8,735 nucleotides of DNA from an uncultured Collinsella sp. (GTDB taxonomy: Bacteria > Actinomycetota > Coriobacteriia > Coriobacteriales > Coriobacteriaceae): positions 1 through 8,735 of the forward strand of contig URCS01000074.1 in assembly GCA_900546455.1 (NCBI GenBank). The letters are read 5' to 3'. The position numbers and the translations under genes are program-made. Under the pieces are notes generated by a model. That model saw only the letters and a list, made by a program, of their open reading frames with translations. It was not told the DNA's origin and made no database searches. Below, one piece after another: positions 1 to 6,883 of this stretch (position 1 is the stretch's first letter; each line of letters begins with the position of its first letter).

Positions 1-529
1 GGCACGGGCGATCGGCTTCGCCCCACACACGCGGGTCGCTGCCGAAGGCCGTGGCAGCACGGGTGGCAAGATCGCGCAGCGTGCACGGGTCGTTGAGCGT
101 TGCAAGCGCGCCCAGGCCGGTTGCCTCGGGGTCGTCCACGTGCTCCAGTGAGCTCACGAGTGCGGCACCCAGCAGCTTGCTCAGGCAGACACGGGCTTCG
201 TTCGAGCGGTCCAGGTTGGTGTGGAGCGATATGATGCTCACGCCGCAACGGGCCGCCTCATAGAGTGCCGCGCTGCACTGGGGGCGAGTGGCATCCGCTG
301 GACAAAACGCCTCGGGCGCCTTGATATAGACAGGATGATGCGTCAGCAGCACGTTGACACCGGCCTCGAAAGCACGGTGCACATTGGCTTCGGTCGCATC
401 GAGTGCGCAGGCCACGCCGGCAATCTCGGTGGCAGGGTCGCCCACGGATAAGCCTACGTGGTCCCAGGGCTCGGCGTCCGTCTTTGGATAGCGTGCCAGC
501 AGAGCGCGCTCGAGCTCGGCGACGATCAT
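1..529 (-). CDS. Nif3-like dinuclear metal center protein (YqfO/YbgI family), 3' end cut off by window edge
   Basis: 176 codons are visible from an ATG at 527-529, and the frame stays open to the left edge. The N-terminal match to the Nif3 family is strong: AEPWDHVGLSVGDP at residues 19-32 is the family's opening signature, LTHHPVY at 62-68 carries the His64/His65 metal-ligand pair, and SLHTNLD at 101-107 carries His103 and Asp107. Family members form toroidal assemblies that bind two metal ions. The biochemical role is not settled; GTP cyclohydrolase-like or phosphoesterase activity has been proposed. The name comes from a yeast interactor (NGG1-interacting factor), not from nitrogen fixation, so the neighbouring NifS-type gene does not imply a shared pathway. 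The start overlaps the stop of the cysteine desulfurase as ATGA (526-529), and no good Shine-Dalgarno precedes it, which suggests translational coupling. Roughly half or more of the protein should lie beyond the edge. Confidence 0.93.
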   Translation of the reverse strand, partial: MIVAELERALLARYPKTDAEPWDHVGLSVGDPATEIAGVACALDATEANVHRAFEAGVNVLLTHHPVYIKAPEAFCPADATRPQCSAALYEAARCGVSIISLHTNLDRSNEARVCLSKLLGAALVSSLEHVDDPEATGLGALATLNDPCTLRDLATRAATAFGSDPRVWGEADRPC

Positions 530-1704
530 GCGGCACCCACGATCGTCAGCAGCGCTTGGGCAAAGTCGTCCAGATCGGCTGGGTTCACGCGGTCATCGAA
601 CGAGATGCGAAGAGCGCCGAGAGCTTGCTCGCGACCGATGCCCATCGCGCTCAAAACGTGGCTGGGGTCCATACTGCCGCTCGAGCACGCCGAGCCTGCC
701 GATACCTCAAAGCCGGCGGCGTCGAGCTTGATGATGAGCTCCTCGGAGTCCATGCCGTCAATGTAGATCGACACCATGCCGGGCAGACGATCGGCATGCG
801 CATAGTCGCCCATGGTGGCGTGAATGCGCGGATGAGCCGTAAGCGTGGCGTAGAGCTTGTCGGAAAGAGCTTGCAGCGTCGTACGCTCCTGGGCCACGCG
901 GGGCGCCAACGTGCGGGCGGCAGCGGCAAAGGCCAGCTGCGTGCGCAGGTCCTGCGTGCCGGCACGACGTCCGGCTTCCTGTCCACCGCCAAAGATGCGC
1001 GGACGCAGCGGCGTGCGGTTCTTAAGGTAGAGTGCGCCGGATGCCACGGGGCCGCCGATCTTGTGCGCGGCAACGGTCATAGCATCGACGCCCAGCTCGG
1101 CGGCATCGAGCGGAATGTGCAGATAGCCCTGGATGGCATCGGTGTGGAACAGAGCGCCCACGGTATGCGCGGCCGCGGTCAGCTCGCGGATGGGCTGCAC
1201 CACGCCGGTCTCGTTGTTGGCAACCATGATGCTCACGAGCGCCACGTCGTCGCCGAGCAAGTCGCTCAGCGCGGCAGGCTCAATATAACCTGCACGGCAG
1301 GGCTGCACCAGGTCGACGGTAAAGCCGGCAGCACGCAGCAGCGGCAGGTTGTCCAGAATCGAATCGTGCTCGATGGCAGATACGATCACGCGGTTACGCT
1401 TGCGATCGCGCTGACGAGCGCCCTCGGCAAGACCGAGCAGCGCCAGCTGGTTGGCTTCGGTGCCGCCGTTGGTCAAAACAATCTCGGACGGGCGAACGCG
1501 CGCGCCAAAGCTGCGGGCAATCTCGCGACGCGCCACTTCCAGGCGTGCAGCGGCCTTGCGGCCGAGCGAATGCAGCGAGTTGGGGTTGACGCCGGCAAGC
1601 TCGCTGTCGTCGTACTCGCGCTGCGCAAGGCGCGCCTCGACGCGCATGGGCGTCGAGGCGGCATAGTCAAGATTCACGGGTATGCGGTTTTGACCTGCGG
1701 TCAT
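526..1704 (-). CDS. Cysteine desulfurase, group I (NifS/IscS type), PLP-dependent
   Basis: This 392-residue protein has the full length usual for the family. It removes sulfur from L-cysteine as a Cys persulfide and passes it to Fe-S assembly or tRNA thiolation. Visible motifs in order are DYAASTP (13-19), GGTEAN (80-85), the PLP-stacking His113 in IEHDS, NNETG (163-167), HTDAIQ (187-192) with the pyridine-binding Asp189, AAHK with the Schiff-base Lys215, RRAGT (246-250), and SAGSACSSG with the catalytic Cys340. The loop after Cys340 (SMDPSHVLSAMG) is typical of group I enzymes. The ATG at 1702-1704 lies 6 bases after the rpe stop, with AGGAGG 11 bases upstream inside the end of rpe. No scaffold gene (iscU or sufU) is visible here, so I cannot say whether the client is Fe-S assembly or a tRNA thiolase such as MnmA or ThiI. 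Likely clients in this operon are IspH and the DUF512 protein, by inference only. I give no gene symbol because nifS and iscS cannot be told apart from sequence alone. Confidence 0.95.
   Translation of the reverse strand: MTAGQNRIPVNLDYAASTPMRVEARLAQREYDDSELAGVNPNSLHSLGRKAAARLEVARREIARSFGARVRPSEIVLTNGGTEANQLALLGLAEGARQRDRKRNRVIVSAIEHDSILDNLPLLRAAGFTVDLVQPCRAGYIEPAALSDLLGDDVALVSIMVANNETGVVQPIRELTAAAHTVGALFHTDAIQGYLHIPLDAAELGVDAMTVAAHKIGGPVASGALYLKNRTPLRPRIFGGGQEAGRRAGTQDLRTQLAFAAAARTLAPRVAQERTTLQALSDKLYATLTAHPRIHATMGDYAHADRLPGMVSIYIDGMDSEELIIKLDAAGFEVSAGSACSSGSMDPSHVLSAMGIGREQALGALRISFDDRVNPADLDDFAQALLTIVGAA
1633..1660 (-). repeat. Perfect 11-bp inverted repeat (hairpin) inside the cysteine desulfurase CDS
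   Basis: The arms at 1633-1643 and 1650-1660 are exact reverse complements, with a 6-base loop at 1644-1649. In the message the hairpin spans nucleotides 45-72 of the coding region, codons 15-24 (AASTPMRVEA). It is GC-rich and should be stable in RNA. No run of U follows it, so it is not an intrinsic terminator. It may be a by-product of the conserved AASTP codons, or it may slow ribosomes or affect mRNA stability. Confidence 0.6.
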
Positions 1705-1710
1705 AAGGTT

Positions 1711-2382
1711 TTATGCCTCCTGTGCGGCCTCGTTGCCCAGCTTCTGCAGCAGCGCAACCTCGGCAGCGGGATCTTCGGACTTAAATACGGCGGAACCTGC
1801 GACGAGCACGTTGGCGCCAGCCTTGACGACCTCGGCGATGTTCTTGGAAGAGATACCGCCATCGACCTCGATGAGAGGCGAAACGCCGTGACGCTCGCAC
1901 ATGGCCTTGAGCTCGTGCAGTTTGGCAATGGTGCCCGGGATAAAGCTCTGGCCGCCAAAGCCGGGGTTCACGCTCATGAGCAGCACCATATCGACGACGT
2001 CGATGATGCTCTCGAGTACGCACACGGGGGTGGCGGGGTTGAGCACCACGCCGGCCTTGATGCCGCGCTGCTGCAGATGCGTGAGCGTGCGGTGCAGGTG
2101 CGTGGAGGCCTCGTAGTGCACGGTGATCATGTCGGCACCGGCATCGGCGTACCAATCGACGGTCTCGTCGGGGTTCGACACCATCAGGTGCGCGTCGACC
2201 GGCACGTTGGTGGAGCGCTTGACGGCCTTAAGGATGTCAACGCCAAAGGTGAGGTTGCCGGTAAAGTGGCCGTCCATGACGTCGAAGTGCACGTAGTCGG
2301 CACCGGCGATCTTGTCGAGTTCGCCCTTGAGGTTGGCCATGTCGGCCGAAAGGACGGACGGAGCGATTTTGATGGAACCCAT
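1711..2382 (-). CDS. rpe: Ribulose-phosphate 3-epimerase
   Basis: This 223-residue TIM-barrel enzyme interconverts D-ribulose 5-phosphate and D-xylulose 5-phosphate in the non-oxidative pentose phosphate pathway in the cytosol. Its length is normal. Family landmarks are IAPSVLSAD (6-14), HFDVMDGHF (32-40) with metal ligands His32 and Asp34, DAHLMV with His65, VNPGFGGQ (138-145) in the phosphate loop, EVDGGI with catalytic Asp174, and AGSAVF (195-200). The four metal ligands and both acid/base aspartates are present. After DGHF the common V-P is replaced by T-G, a small change. The ATG at 2380-2382 follows the gpsA stop by 18 bases, the longest gap in the window, with AGAAAGG as a moderate ribosome-binding site. 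The CAG GAG GCA codons before the stop carry the Shine-Dalgarno for the next gene. Confidence 0.97.
   Translation of the reverse strand: MGSIKIAPSVLSADMANLKGELDKIAGADYVHFDVMDGHFTGNLTFGVDILKAVKRSTNVPVDAHLMVSNPDETVDWYADAGADMITVHYEASTHLHRTLTHLQQRGIKAGVVLNPATPVCVLESIIDVVDMVLLMSVNPGFGGQSFIPGTIAKLHELKAMCERHGVSPLIEVDGGISSKNIAEVVKAGANVLVAGSAVFKSEDPAAEVALLQKLGNEAAQEA
1716..1721 (-). promoter_or_regulatory. Ribosome-binding site (AGGAGG) for the cysteine desulfurase, inside the end of rpe
   Basis: A perfect AGGAGG core is encoded by the last sense codons of rpe (CAG GAG GCA), 11 bases before the ATG at 1702-1704. It supports that start and suggests that rpe translation and desulfurase initiation are linked. 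Confidence 0.8.
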
Positions 2383-2390
2383 GGTAGTAG

Positions 2391-2397
2391 CCTTTCT
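2391..2397 (-). promoter_or_regulatory. Ribosome-binding site (AGAAAGG) for rpe
   Basis: This lies in the 18-base gap between the gpsA stop and rpe, 8 bases before the ATG. It is weaker than the other sites in the window. No promoter fits in a gap this short. Confidence 0.65.
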
Positions 2398-2400
2398 GCG

Positions 2401-3408
2401 CTAGTCGGTGAGTCCGTAGAACTCTTGAGAGGGGACGCGGTCGGTGAGAATCTCGAGCGCCCTATCCAAAGTAACACCGTTGTAGAGCGTTTGCTCCACG
2501 GCAAAGGTGAGCGGAATGTCTACGCCCAGTGAGCGGGCAAGCTCGCTGACGCTGCGGGCCGCGACGGCGCCCTCGACCACCATATGCGTGCGCTCCTGAT
2601 ACTCGTCGAGCGACACGCCGTGGGCAAACTCGTAGCCAAAGGTGCGGTTGCGCGAATGCTCCGAAGTGCAGGTGGCAATGAGGTCGCCCATGCCGGCAAG
2701 GCCCATGCAGGTGATGGCCTGGCCGCCGCGGGCATGCACCAGACGGCTGATCTCGGCCAGACCTCGCGTCATGATAAGGGCGAGCGTGTTGTCGCCCGCG
2801 CCGGAGCCGGCGGAAATGCCACACACGATGGCGATGACGTTTTTCATGGCGCCGCAGACCTCGACGCCGGTCATGTCCTGCGTCAGGTAGATGCGGAAGG
2901 CCGTGGATAGGAGCAGGTCCTTAAAGGTCTCCCCTATCTGCGGGTCTTTGCTGGCGATGACGGCGGCAGAAAGCCCGCCGCGGCAGATCTCTTCGGCATG
3001 GTTGGGGCCCGAGAGTGCCGCCACACGCGCCTCGTTGCCGATCTCGCTGGCGATGACCTCGCTCATGAGCAGGCCGGACTCGGGCTCAATGCCCTTGGTG
3101 AGGCAGAGCACTGGGGTATCGGCGGCGATAAAGGGCGCGGCCTGGTGGCACACGCTGCGAAGGTGCGTCGAAGGAACGGCAAAGATGATGGCCTCGGCGC
3201 CGTCGAGCGCCTGCACGAGCTCGGTCGTGGCGACGGAGTTGCCGGGCAGCACGTAGTCCACAAGGTAGCGGGGGTTGCGGTGTTCGCCATTGATGCCGGC
3301 GGCCGTCTGCTCGCTATGGGCCCACATGGTCACGCGCTCGGCTCGCGCGGCGGCAAGGCCGGCGACGGCGGTTCCCCAGGAGCCAGAGCCAATCAGCGCA
3401 ACATTCAT
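2401..3408 (-). CDS. gpsA: NAD(P)H-dependent glycerol-3-phosphate dehydrogenase
   Basis: This 335-residue soluble enzyme reduces dihydroxyacetone phosphate to sn-glycerol 3-phosphate, the backbone for phospholipids. The N-terminal Rossmann domain starts with GSGSWGTA (7-14), followed by FAVPS (76-80) and LTKGIE (103-108). LSGPNHAEE (132-140) matches the substrate/cofactor loop. The C-terminal helical domain has the catalytic Lys189 in GAMKN, GDNTLA (205-210) with TRGLAEI (214-220), and GLAGMGDLIATC (236-247) with Asp242, then SEHSRNR (249-255). All key residues are present. The ATG at 3406-3408 is 9 bases after the plsY stop. Its product is the direct acyl acceptor for PlsY, encoded just upstream, so the pair makes a two-step supply line for lysophosphatidate. 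Confidence 0.97.
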   Translation of the reverse strand: MNVALIGSGSWGTAVAGLAAARAERVTMWAHSEQTAAGINGEHRNPRYLVDYVLPGNSVATTELVQALDGAEAIIFAVPSTHLRSVCHQAAPFIAADTPVLCLTKGIEPESGLLMSEVIASEIGNEARVAALSGPNHAEEICRGGLSAAVIASKDPQIGETFKDLLLSTAFRIYLTQDMTGVEVCGAMKNVIAIVCGISAGSGAGDNTLALIMTRGLAEISRLVHARGGQAITCMGLAGMGDLIATCTSEHSRNRTFGYEFAHGVSLDEYQERTHMVVEGAVAARSVSELARSLGVDIPLTFAVEQTLYNGVTLDRALEILTDRVPSQEFYGLTD

Positions 3409-3414
3409 GACTCT

Positions 3415-3419
3415 CTCCT
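3415..3419 (-). promoter_or_regulatory. Ribosome-binding site (AGGAG) for gpsA, overlapping the plsY stop codon
   Basis: The plsY stop TAG (3418-3420) supplies the first two bases of AGGAG, which ends 6 bases before the gpsA ATG. A ribosome ending plsY sits on the gpsA initiation site, which favours coupled translation. Confidence 0.75.
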
Positions 3420-4101
3420 ACTTATCATCGGGTTCGGTGACGCGCTTGGTAAACGAGAGCTTGGACTCCTTACCGGTCATGAGCTTTTTGATGTTCGCGC
3501 GATGGGCCCACACCACGGTGATGCCGATCATCGCCATGCAAAACTTAAGTCCTAGGCTGCTGTACGGAAAGACCGCGCAGGCAGCGATGGGAAGGCCGAT
3601 AGCCGCGGCAAGCGAGCCCACCGACACGAACTTGGTGATGGCGACGGCCACGATAAACATGCCCAGCAGCGACAGACCAATGGGCCAGTACCAGGCGAGA
3701 ATGACGCCCAGACCAACTGCGATACCCTTGCCGCCATGGAAGTTAAGGTAGGGCGAGAAGATATGGCCCCACACGGCTGCCAGGCAGACGACGCCAAGCA
3801 TCCAGTCGCCGGCGGCGCCGGGGGCCATGATGCTCACGGGGAAGCCATAGCCCACGCTCGCGATGAGCGGACGCGCGATAAGGACGCAGATGGCGCCCTT
3901 AAGGCAGTCGAGCAGCAGGGTGAGCGCGGCCACCTTGGGACCGGCCACACGCAGTGCGTTGGTGGTGCCGATGTTGCCGGAGCCCGCCTTGCGAATGTCC
4001 GTGTGGTTGAACACACGGCCCAGGATCAGACCAAACGGAACCGCCCCGATAAAGAACGAGACCACGGCGCAGATGGCGGTCAGAAGAATCGGATTATGCA
4101 T
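3418..4101 (-). CDS. plsY: Acyl-phosphate:glycerol-3-phosphate acyltransferase, membrane protein
   Basis: This 227-residue polytopic membrane enzyme transfers an acyl group from acyl-phosphate (made by PlsX, not in this window) to position 1 of glycerol 3-phosphate. Sequence marks are FFIGAVPFGLILGR (16-29) in the first membrane segment, the glycine-rich motif GSGNIGTTNALR (40-51), LLDCLKGA (63-70), GHIFSPYLNFHGGKG (112-126), and HRANIKKLMTGKESK (200-214) near the C-terminus. These are the conserved PlsY blocks. Several hydrophobic stretches between them fit membrane helices. The same frame is open upstream to 4212, but that part lies within der and lacks family similarity. The ATG at 4099-4101 has AAGGAG 7 bases upstream and gives a normal N-terminus. 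The gene overlaps the end of der by 8 bases and is followed 9 bases later by gpsA, which makes its substrate. Confidence 0.97.
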   Translation of the reverse strand: MHNPILLTAICAVVSFFIGAVPFGLILGRVFNHTDIRKAGSGNIGTTNALRVAGPKVAALTLLLDCLKGAICVLIARPLIASVGYGFPVSIMAPGAAGDWMLGVVCLAAVWGHIFSPYLNFHGGKGIAVGLGVILAWYWPIGLSLLGMFIVAVAITKFVSVGSLAAAIGLPIAACAVFPYSSLGLKFCMAMIGITVVWAHRANIKKLMTGKESKLSFTKRVTEPDDK

Positions 4102-5428
4102 CCTTTTGCTCCTTCTTCCTAAAGAAGAGTCGAATGGGCGTGCCGGCAAAGTCGAAGGTCGAGCGCATGCGGTTCTCCACGTAGCGCTGGTAGGTGTCGT
4201 TGACCAGGTCACTGTGGTTGACGAAGAACGTGAACGTCGGCGGGTTGACGCCCGTCTGGGTCACGTAGTGCATACGCAGGCGGCGCTTGCCGTCCACCAC
4301 GGTATGACCGAACTCGCGCAGGTCGGTGAGGAACGTGTTGAGGCGCGAGGTGCTGATCTTTTGCGAGCGCGTCTTCTCGGCGGCGTCTACCATTGCCCAG
4401 ATCTTCTCGACGCTGCGGCCGGTCAGGGCTGAGATGCGCAGGTACTGGGCCCAGGGAGCCATGACGCCCAGACGGCGGTCGACGGTCTCCATGCAGGCCT
4501 CGCGCTTGCGGTCATCGTCGAGCAGGTCCCACTTGTTGAGCAGCACCACGATGGCGCAGCCGCGCTCGATGGCAAGACCCATGACCTTCTGGTCCTGCTC
4601 CGTAACGCCCACGGAGGCGTCGACGACGAGCAGTGCCACGTCGGCGCGGTCGATGGCGCGCAGGCCGCGGACCATGGAGTAGTACTCGATGTTCTCGTAC
4701 ACAGTGCTCTTCTTGCGGATGCCCGCGGTATCGACCATGCGGTAGTGCTTACCGTTGCGCTCCACGACGGTGTCGATGGCGTCGCGCGTCGTGCCGGCAA
4801 TGTTGGACACGATAGAGCGGTCGGCGCCTAGGATACGATTGAACAGCGATGACTTACCGGCATTGGGGCGGCCGATGATGGCTACGTTCAGCGCGTCGGG
4901 GAACTCATCGGCGACCTCGTCCTCTTCCTCCGGAAGCAGGGCCACGATGTCATCGAGCAGGTCGCCCGTACCGTGGCCATGCAGGGCCGAGAGCGGCGTG
5001 GGCTCGCCGATGCCGAGCGAATAGAACTCCCAGATGCTGTCGTTTTCGCGATCGGGGTTGTCGAGCTTGTTCACCAGCAGAAAGACCGGCTTGTCGCAGC
5101 GTTTGAGCATGCGGGCGACCGACTCGTCCTCCTCGGTGACGCCGGTGCGGCCGTCGACCACAAACAGGATGACGGCGGCTTCCTCGGCGGCGGCGAGGGC
5201 CTGGTCGCGGATGGACGTGGCAAAGACGTCATCGCTCTTGAGCGGCTCGATGCCGCCCGTGTCGACGATGGTGAACTCGCGGCCGTTCCAATCGGCCGTG
5301 TGATACGAGCGGTCGCGCGTGACGCCGCGAGACTCGTGGACGATGGCGTCCGAGGTCTGGGCCAGGCGGTTAACGAGCGTGGACTTGCCCACGTTGGGGC
5401 GTCCGACGACGGCGACGATAGGTTTCAT
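4094..5428 (-). CDS. der: GTPase Der (EngA), tandem-G-domain ribosome assembly factor
   Basis: This 444-residue protein is needed for late assembly of the 50S subunit. Two complete GTPase domains are visible. The first has GRPNVGKS (9-16), GVTRD (35-39), DTGG (56-59), NKLD (120-123) and SALH (147-150). An acidic linker (LPEEEDEVADEFPD, 165-178) leads to the second, with GRPNAGKS (186-193), AGTTRD (211-216), DTAG (233-236), NKWD (298-301) and SALTG (333-337). The remainder, from about 350 to 440, fits the C-terminal KH-like domain and ends in a basic tail. The frame is open further upstream to 5599, but that part overlaps the DUF512 gene. The ATG at 5426-5428 gives the canonical MKPIVAVVGRPNVGKS start with AAAGGAG 5 bases upstream. 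In several actinobacteria, as I recall, der is adjacent to or fused with cmk; here the two are separated by three genes. Confidence 0.98.
   Translation of the reverse strand: MKPIVAVVGRPNVGKSTLVNRLAQTSDAIVHESRGVTRDRSYHTADWNGREFTIVDTGGIEPLKSDDVFATSIRDQALAAAEEAAVILFVVDGRTGVTEEDESVARMLKRCDKPVFLLVNKLDNPDRENDSIWEFYSLGIGEPTPLSALHGHGTGDLLDDIVALLPEEEDEVADEFPDALNVAIIGRPNAGKSSLFNRILGADRSIVSNIAGTTRDAIDTVVERNGKHYRMVDTAGIRKKSTVYENIEYYSMVRGLRAIDRADVALLVVDASVGVTEQDQKVMGLAIERGCAIVVLLNKWDLLDDDRKREACMETVDRRLGVMAPWAQYLRISALTGRSVEKIWAMVDAAEKTRSQKISTSRLNTFLTDLREFGHTVVDGKRRLRMHYVTQTGVNPPTFTFFVNHSDLVNDTYQRYVENRMRSTFDFAGTPIRLFFRKKEQKDA
4109..4114 (-). promoter_or_regulatory. Ribosome-binding site (AAGGAG) for plsY, inside the end of der
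   Basis: It lies within the lysine-rich C-terminal codons of der, 7 bases before the ATG at 4099-4101. It decides the plsY start over the longer open frame that begins at 4212. Confidence 0.8.
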
Positions 5429-5433
5429 CTGCT

Positions 5434-5440
5434 CTCCTTT
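5434..5440 (-). promoter_or_regulatory. Ribosome-binding site (AAAGGAG) for der, overlapping the stop of the DUF512 gene
   Basis: The stop codon TAA (5439-5441) supplies the leading AA of AAAGGAG. Spacing to the ATG at 5426-5428 is 5 bases. It fixes the der start and links translation of the two genes. Confidence 0.8.
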
Positions 5441-6881
5441 AATGGGTAGGGTCAGCGGAATTAGTAGAGTCGGCAGGCACAATGCCAAGGATGTGCTCCA
5501 GGGTATCGAGCAGCTCATGCGGCATGGTCGACACCACATGAACCTCGGCGCCGCGACTGGTAAGGCTTGCGAGTAAATCGTCACGATGATACTCGTCAAG
5601 CGTCATGCCGTCAGCGTTGAACATGAGCTTAGGCACAAAGAGCATAACCCCAGAGAGGTCCTGCGGCAGCTGCTCCAGAATGTCACACGCGACGATGAGG
5701 CCGGTCACGTCCACGTTGCCGCCAAAGTAGCGGTTCTTGATGGCTGTGACGGTGCCGCCGAGACCATGCGGCGACTCCACAAAGCGCGCCACCGTGTCGC
5801 GTGCGCTGGCGCCCGAGAGGCACAGCAGGTGCTGGCTGCGAGCGGCGATGGCCTCGCGGACGCGGGCTAGGCGCTCGGCATCGGCGGCAAGCACATCGTC
5901 CGTCTCGTCTAGGTATGAGCGGATCATGCCGATACCGTCGTAGTACTGCGGATAGCCGTCGTAAAAGTCCGCCTCGGGCGGATCGATGCCGGCGTCCAGG
6001 TAGAACTCGTCGCTCATCTGGAAGGTGTGGCGGCCAAAACGCTCGAAGGCGCGGTCCTGGTAGGGACGGATCATGGCGATGGTCTCGCGCGCCAGCTCGG
6101 GCTTGTCGCTGTAGGACCAGCTAAAACGGTTCTGATGCTTGGTAAAACCGAGCGGTACAATGCCCAGGCTTGTGATTTGCTCGTGCTCCTCGCAAAAGCG
6201 CAGGGTCTTTTCCAGCTCCTCGCCGTCGTTCATGCCGGGGCACAACACGATCTGCGCGTGAATCTCGATGCCGGCGGCCATGATGGCCTCGAGTACGTCC
6301 ATGCCCCGCTGGGCGTTGCGGCCCATCATACGACGGCGGACGTCGGGGCTTACGGCATGGACCGACACGTTCATGGGGCTCATGTTGCGCTGGATGACGT
6401 TTTGCACGTCCTCGTCGGTGAGGTTCGTGAGCGTGACAAAGTTGCCCTGCAAAAAGCTCAGACGATAGTCGTCGTCGCGGATGTAGAGCGTGGAGCGGCC
6501 GCCCTTGGGCAGCATGGTCATAAAGCAGAACACGCAGGCGTTTACGCAGGTACGCATGCCGTCGAAGATGGGGCCATCGAACTCCAAACCCCAGTCCTCG
6601 CCCGGGAAGCGGTCGAGCTCGACGGGGGTGACGGTGCCGTCGCGCGGGTCGAATACCTCCAAATCAACGGTGTCGTCGTCGGCCTCCCAAAGCCATACGA
6701 TCATGTCGGTGAGCGCCTCACCGTTGACCGTGAGCACGCGCATGCCCGGCTCGATACCCACATCCCATGCGGGCGATTCGGGACGCACATTCTTAACGAG
6801 CGCGCCCTCACCCGGCTCGGGGTCGCGGCTGCGCCCGTAATCGGCCACCTCGGCGGCGTATGCGGGTACGGTCTGGTCCAT
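5439..6881 (-). CDS. DUF512 family protein: PDZ-like domain, radical-SAM-like Fe-S core, DUF512 C-terminus; function unknown
   Basis: The protein has 480 residues in three parts. Residues about 27-75 resemble a PDZ-like domain (LVKNVRPESPAWDVGIEPG, then VNGEAL). From about 96 comes a radical-SAM-like core with CVNACVFC, where Cys112, Cys116 and Cys119 form CX3CX2C, then LYIRDDDYRLSFLQGNFVTL (132-151), SPMNVSVHAVSPDVRRRMMG (168-187) and VLCPGMNDG (212-220). From about 285 the DUF512 part follows, with MSDEFYLDAG (289-298) and DGIGMIR (315-321). These are strong family matches, although the block after the cysteines reads FMTMLPKG where I recall FIDQLPKG. The catalysed reaction is unknown; a [4Fe-4S] cluster is likely. 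The ATG at 6879-6881 lies 2 bases after the ispH stop. The open frame to 7046 lies within ispH and is not family-like. The same protein is found beside der in Clostridia, as I recall, so a link to ribosome assembly, RNA or envelope processes is a guess. Confidence 0.93.
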   Translation of the reverse strand: MDQTVPAYAAEVADYGRSRDPEPGEGALVKNVRPESPAWDVGIEPGMRVLTVNGEALTDMIVWLWEADDDTVDLEVFDPRDGTVTPVELDRFPGEDWGLEFDGPIFDGMRTCVNACVFCFMTMLPKGGRSTLYIRDDDYRLSFLQGNFVTLTNLTDEDVQNVIQRNMSPMNVSVHAVSPDVRRRMMGRNAQRGMDVLEAIMAAGIEIHAQIVLCPGMNDGEELEKTLRFCEEHEQITSLGIVPLGFTKHQNRFSWSYSDKPELARETIAMIRPYQDRAFERFGRHTFQMSDEFYLDAGIDPPEADFYDGYPQYYDGIGMIRSYLDETDDVLAADAERLARVREAIAARSQHLLCLSGASARDTVARFVESPHGLGGTVTAIKNRYFGGNVDVTGLIVACDILEQLPQDLSGVMLFVPKLMFNADGMTLDEYHRDDLLASLTSRGAEVHVVSTMPHELLDTLEHILGIVPADSTNSADPTH

Positions 6882-6883
6882 GG

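Noticed and set aside
1633..1660. The desulfurase hairpin as an intrinsic terminator
   Set aside because: No U-run follows it on the transcribed strand and it lies inside an intact coding region.
403..2532. Long open frame on the plus strand, antisense to the Nif3-like gene, desulfurase, rpe and the end of gpsA (about 709 codons)
   Set aside because: It lies opposite four genes with clear family motifs, its translation is rich in Arg, Gly, His and Ala with no recognisable domain, and long antisense frames are common where third positions are G or C.
4102..4212. Longer N-terminus for PlsY
   Set aside because: The extra 37 residues overlap der, are not PlsY-like, and the ATG at 4099-4101 has a well-spaced AAGGAG.
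5429..5599. Longer N-terminus for Der
   Set aside because: The extra 57 residues overlap the DUF512 gene, while MKPIVAVVGRPNVGKS is the canonical Der start with its own Shine-Dalgarno.
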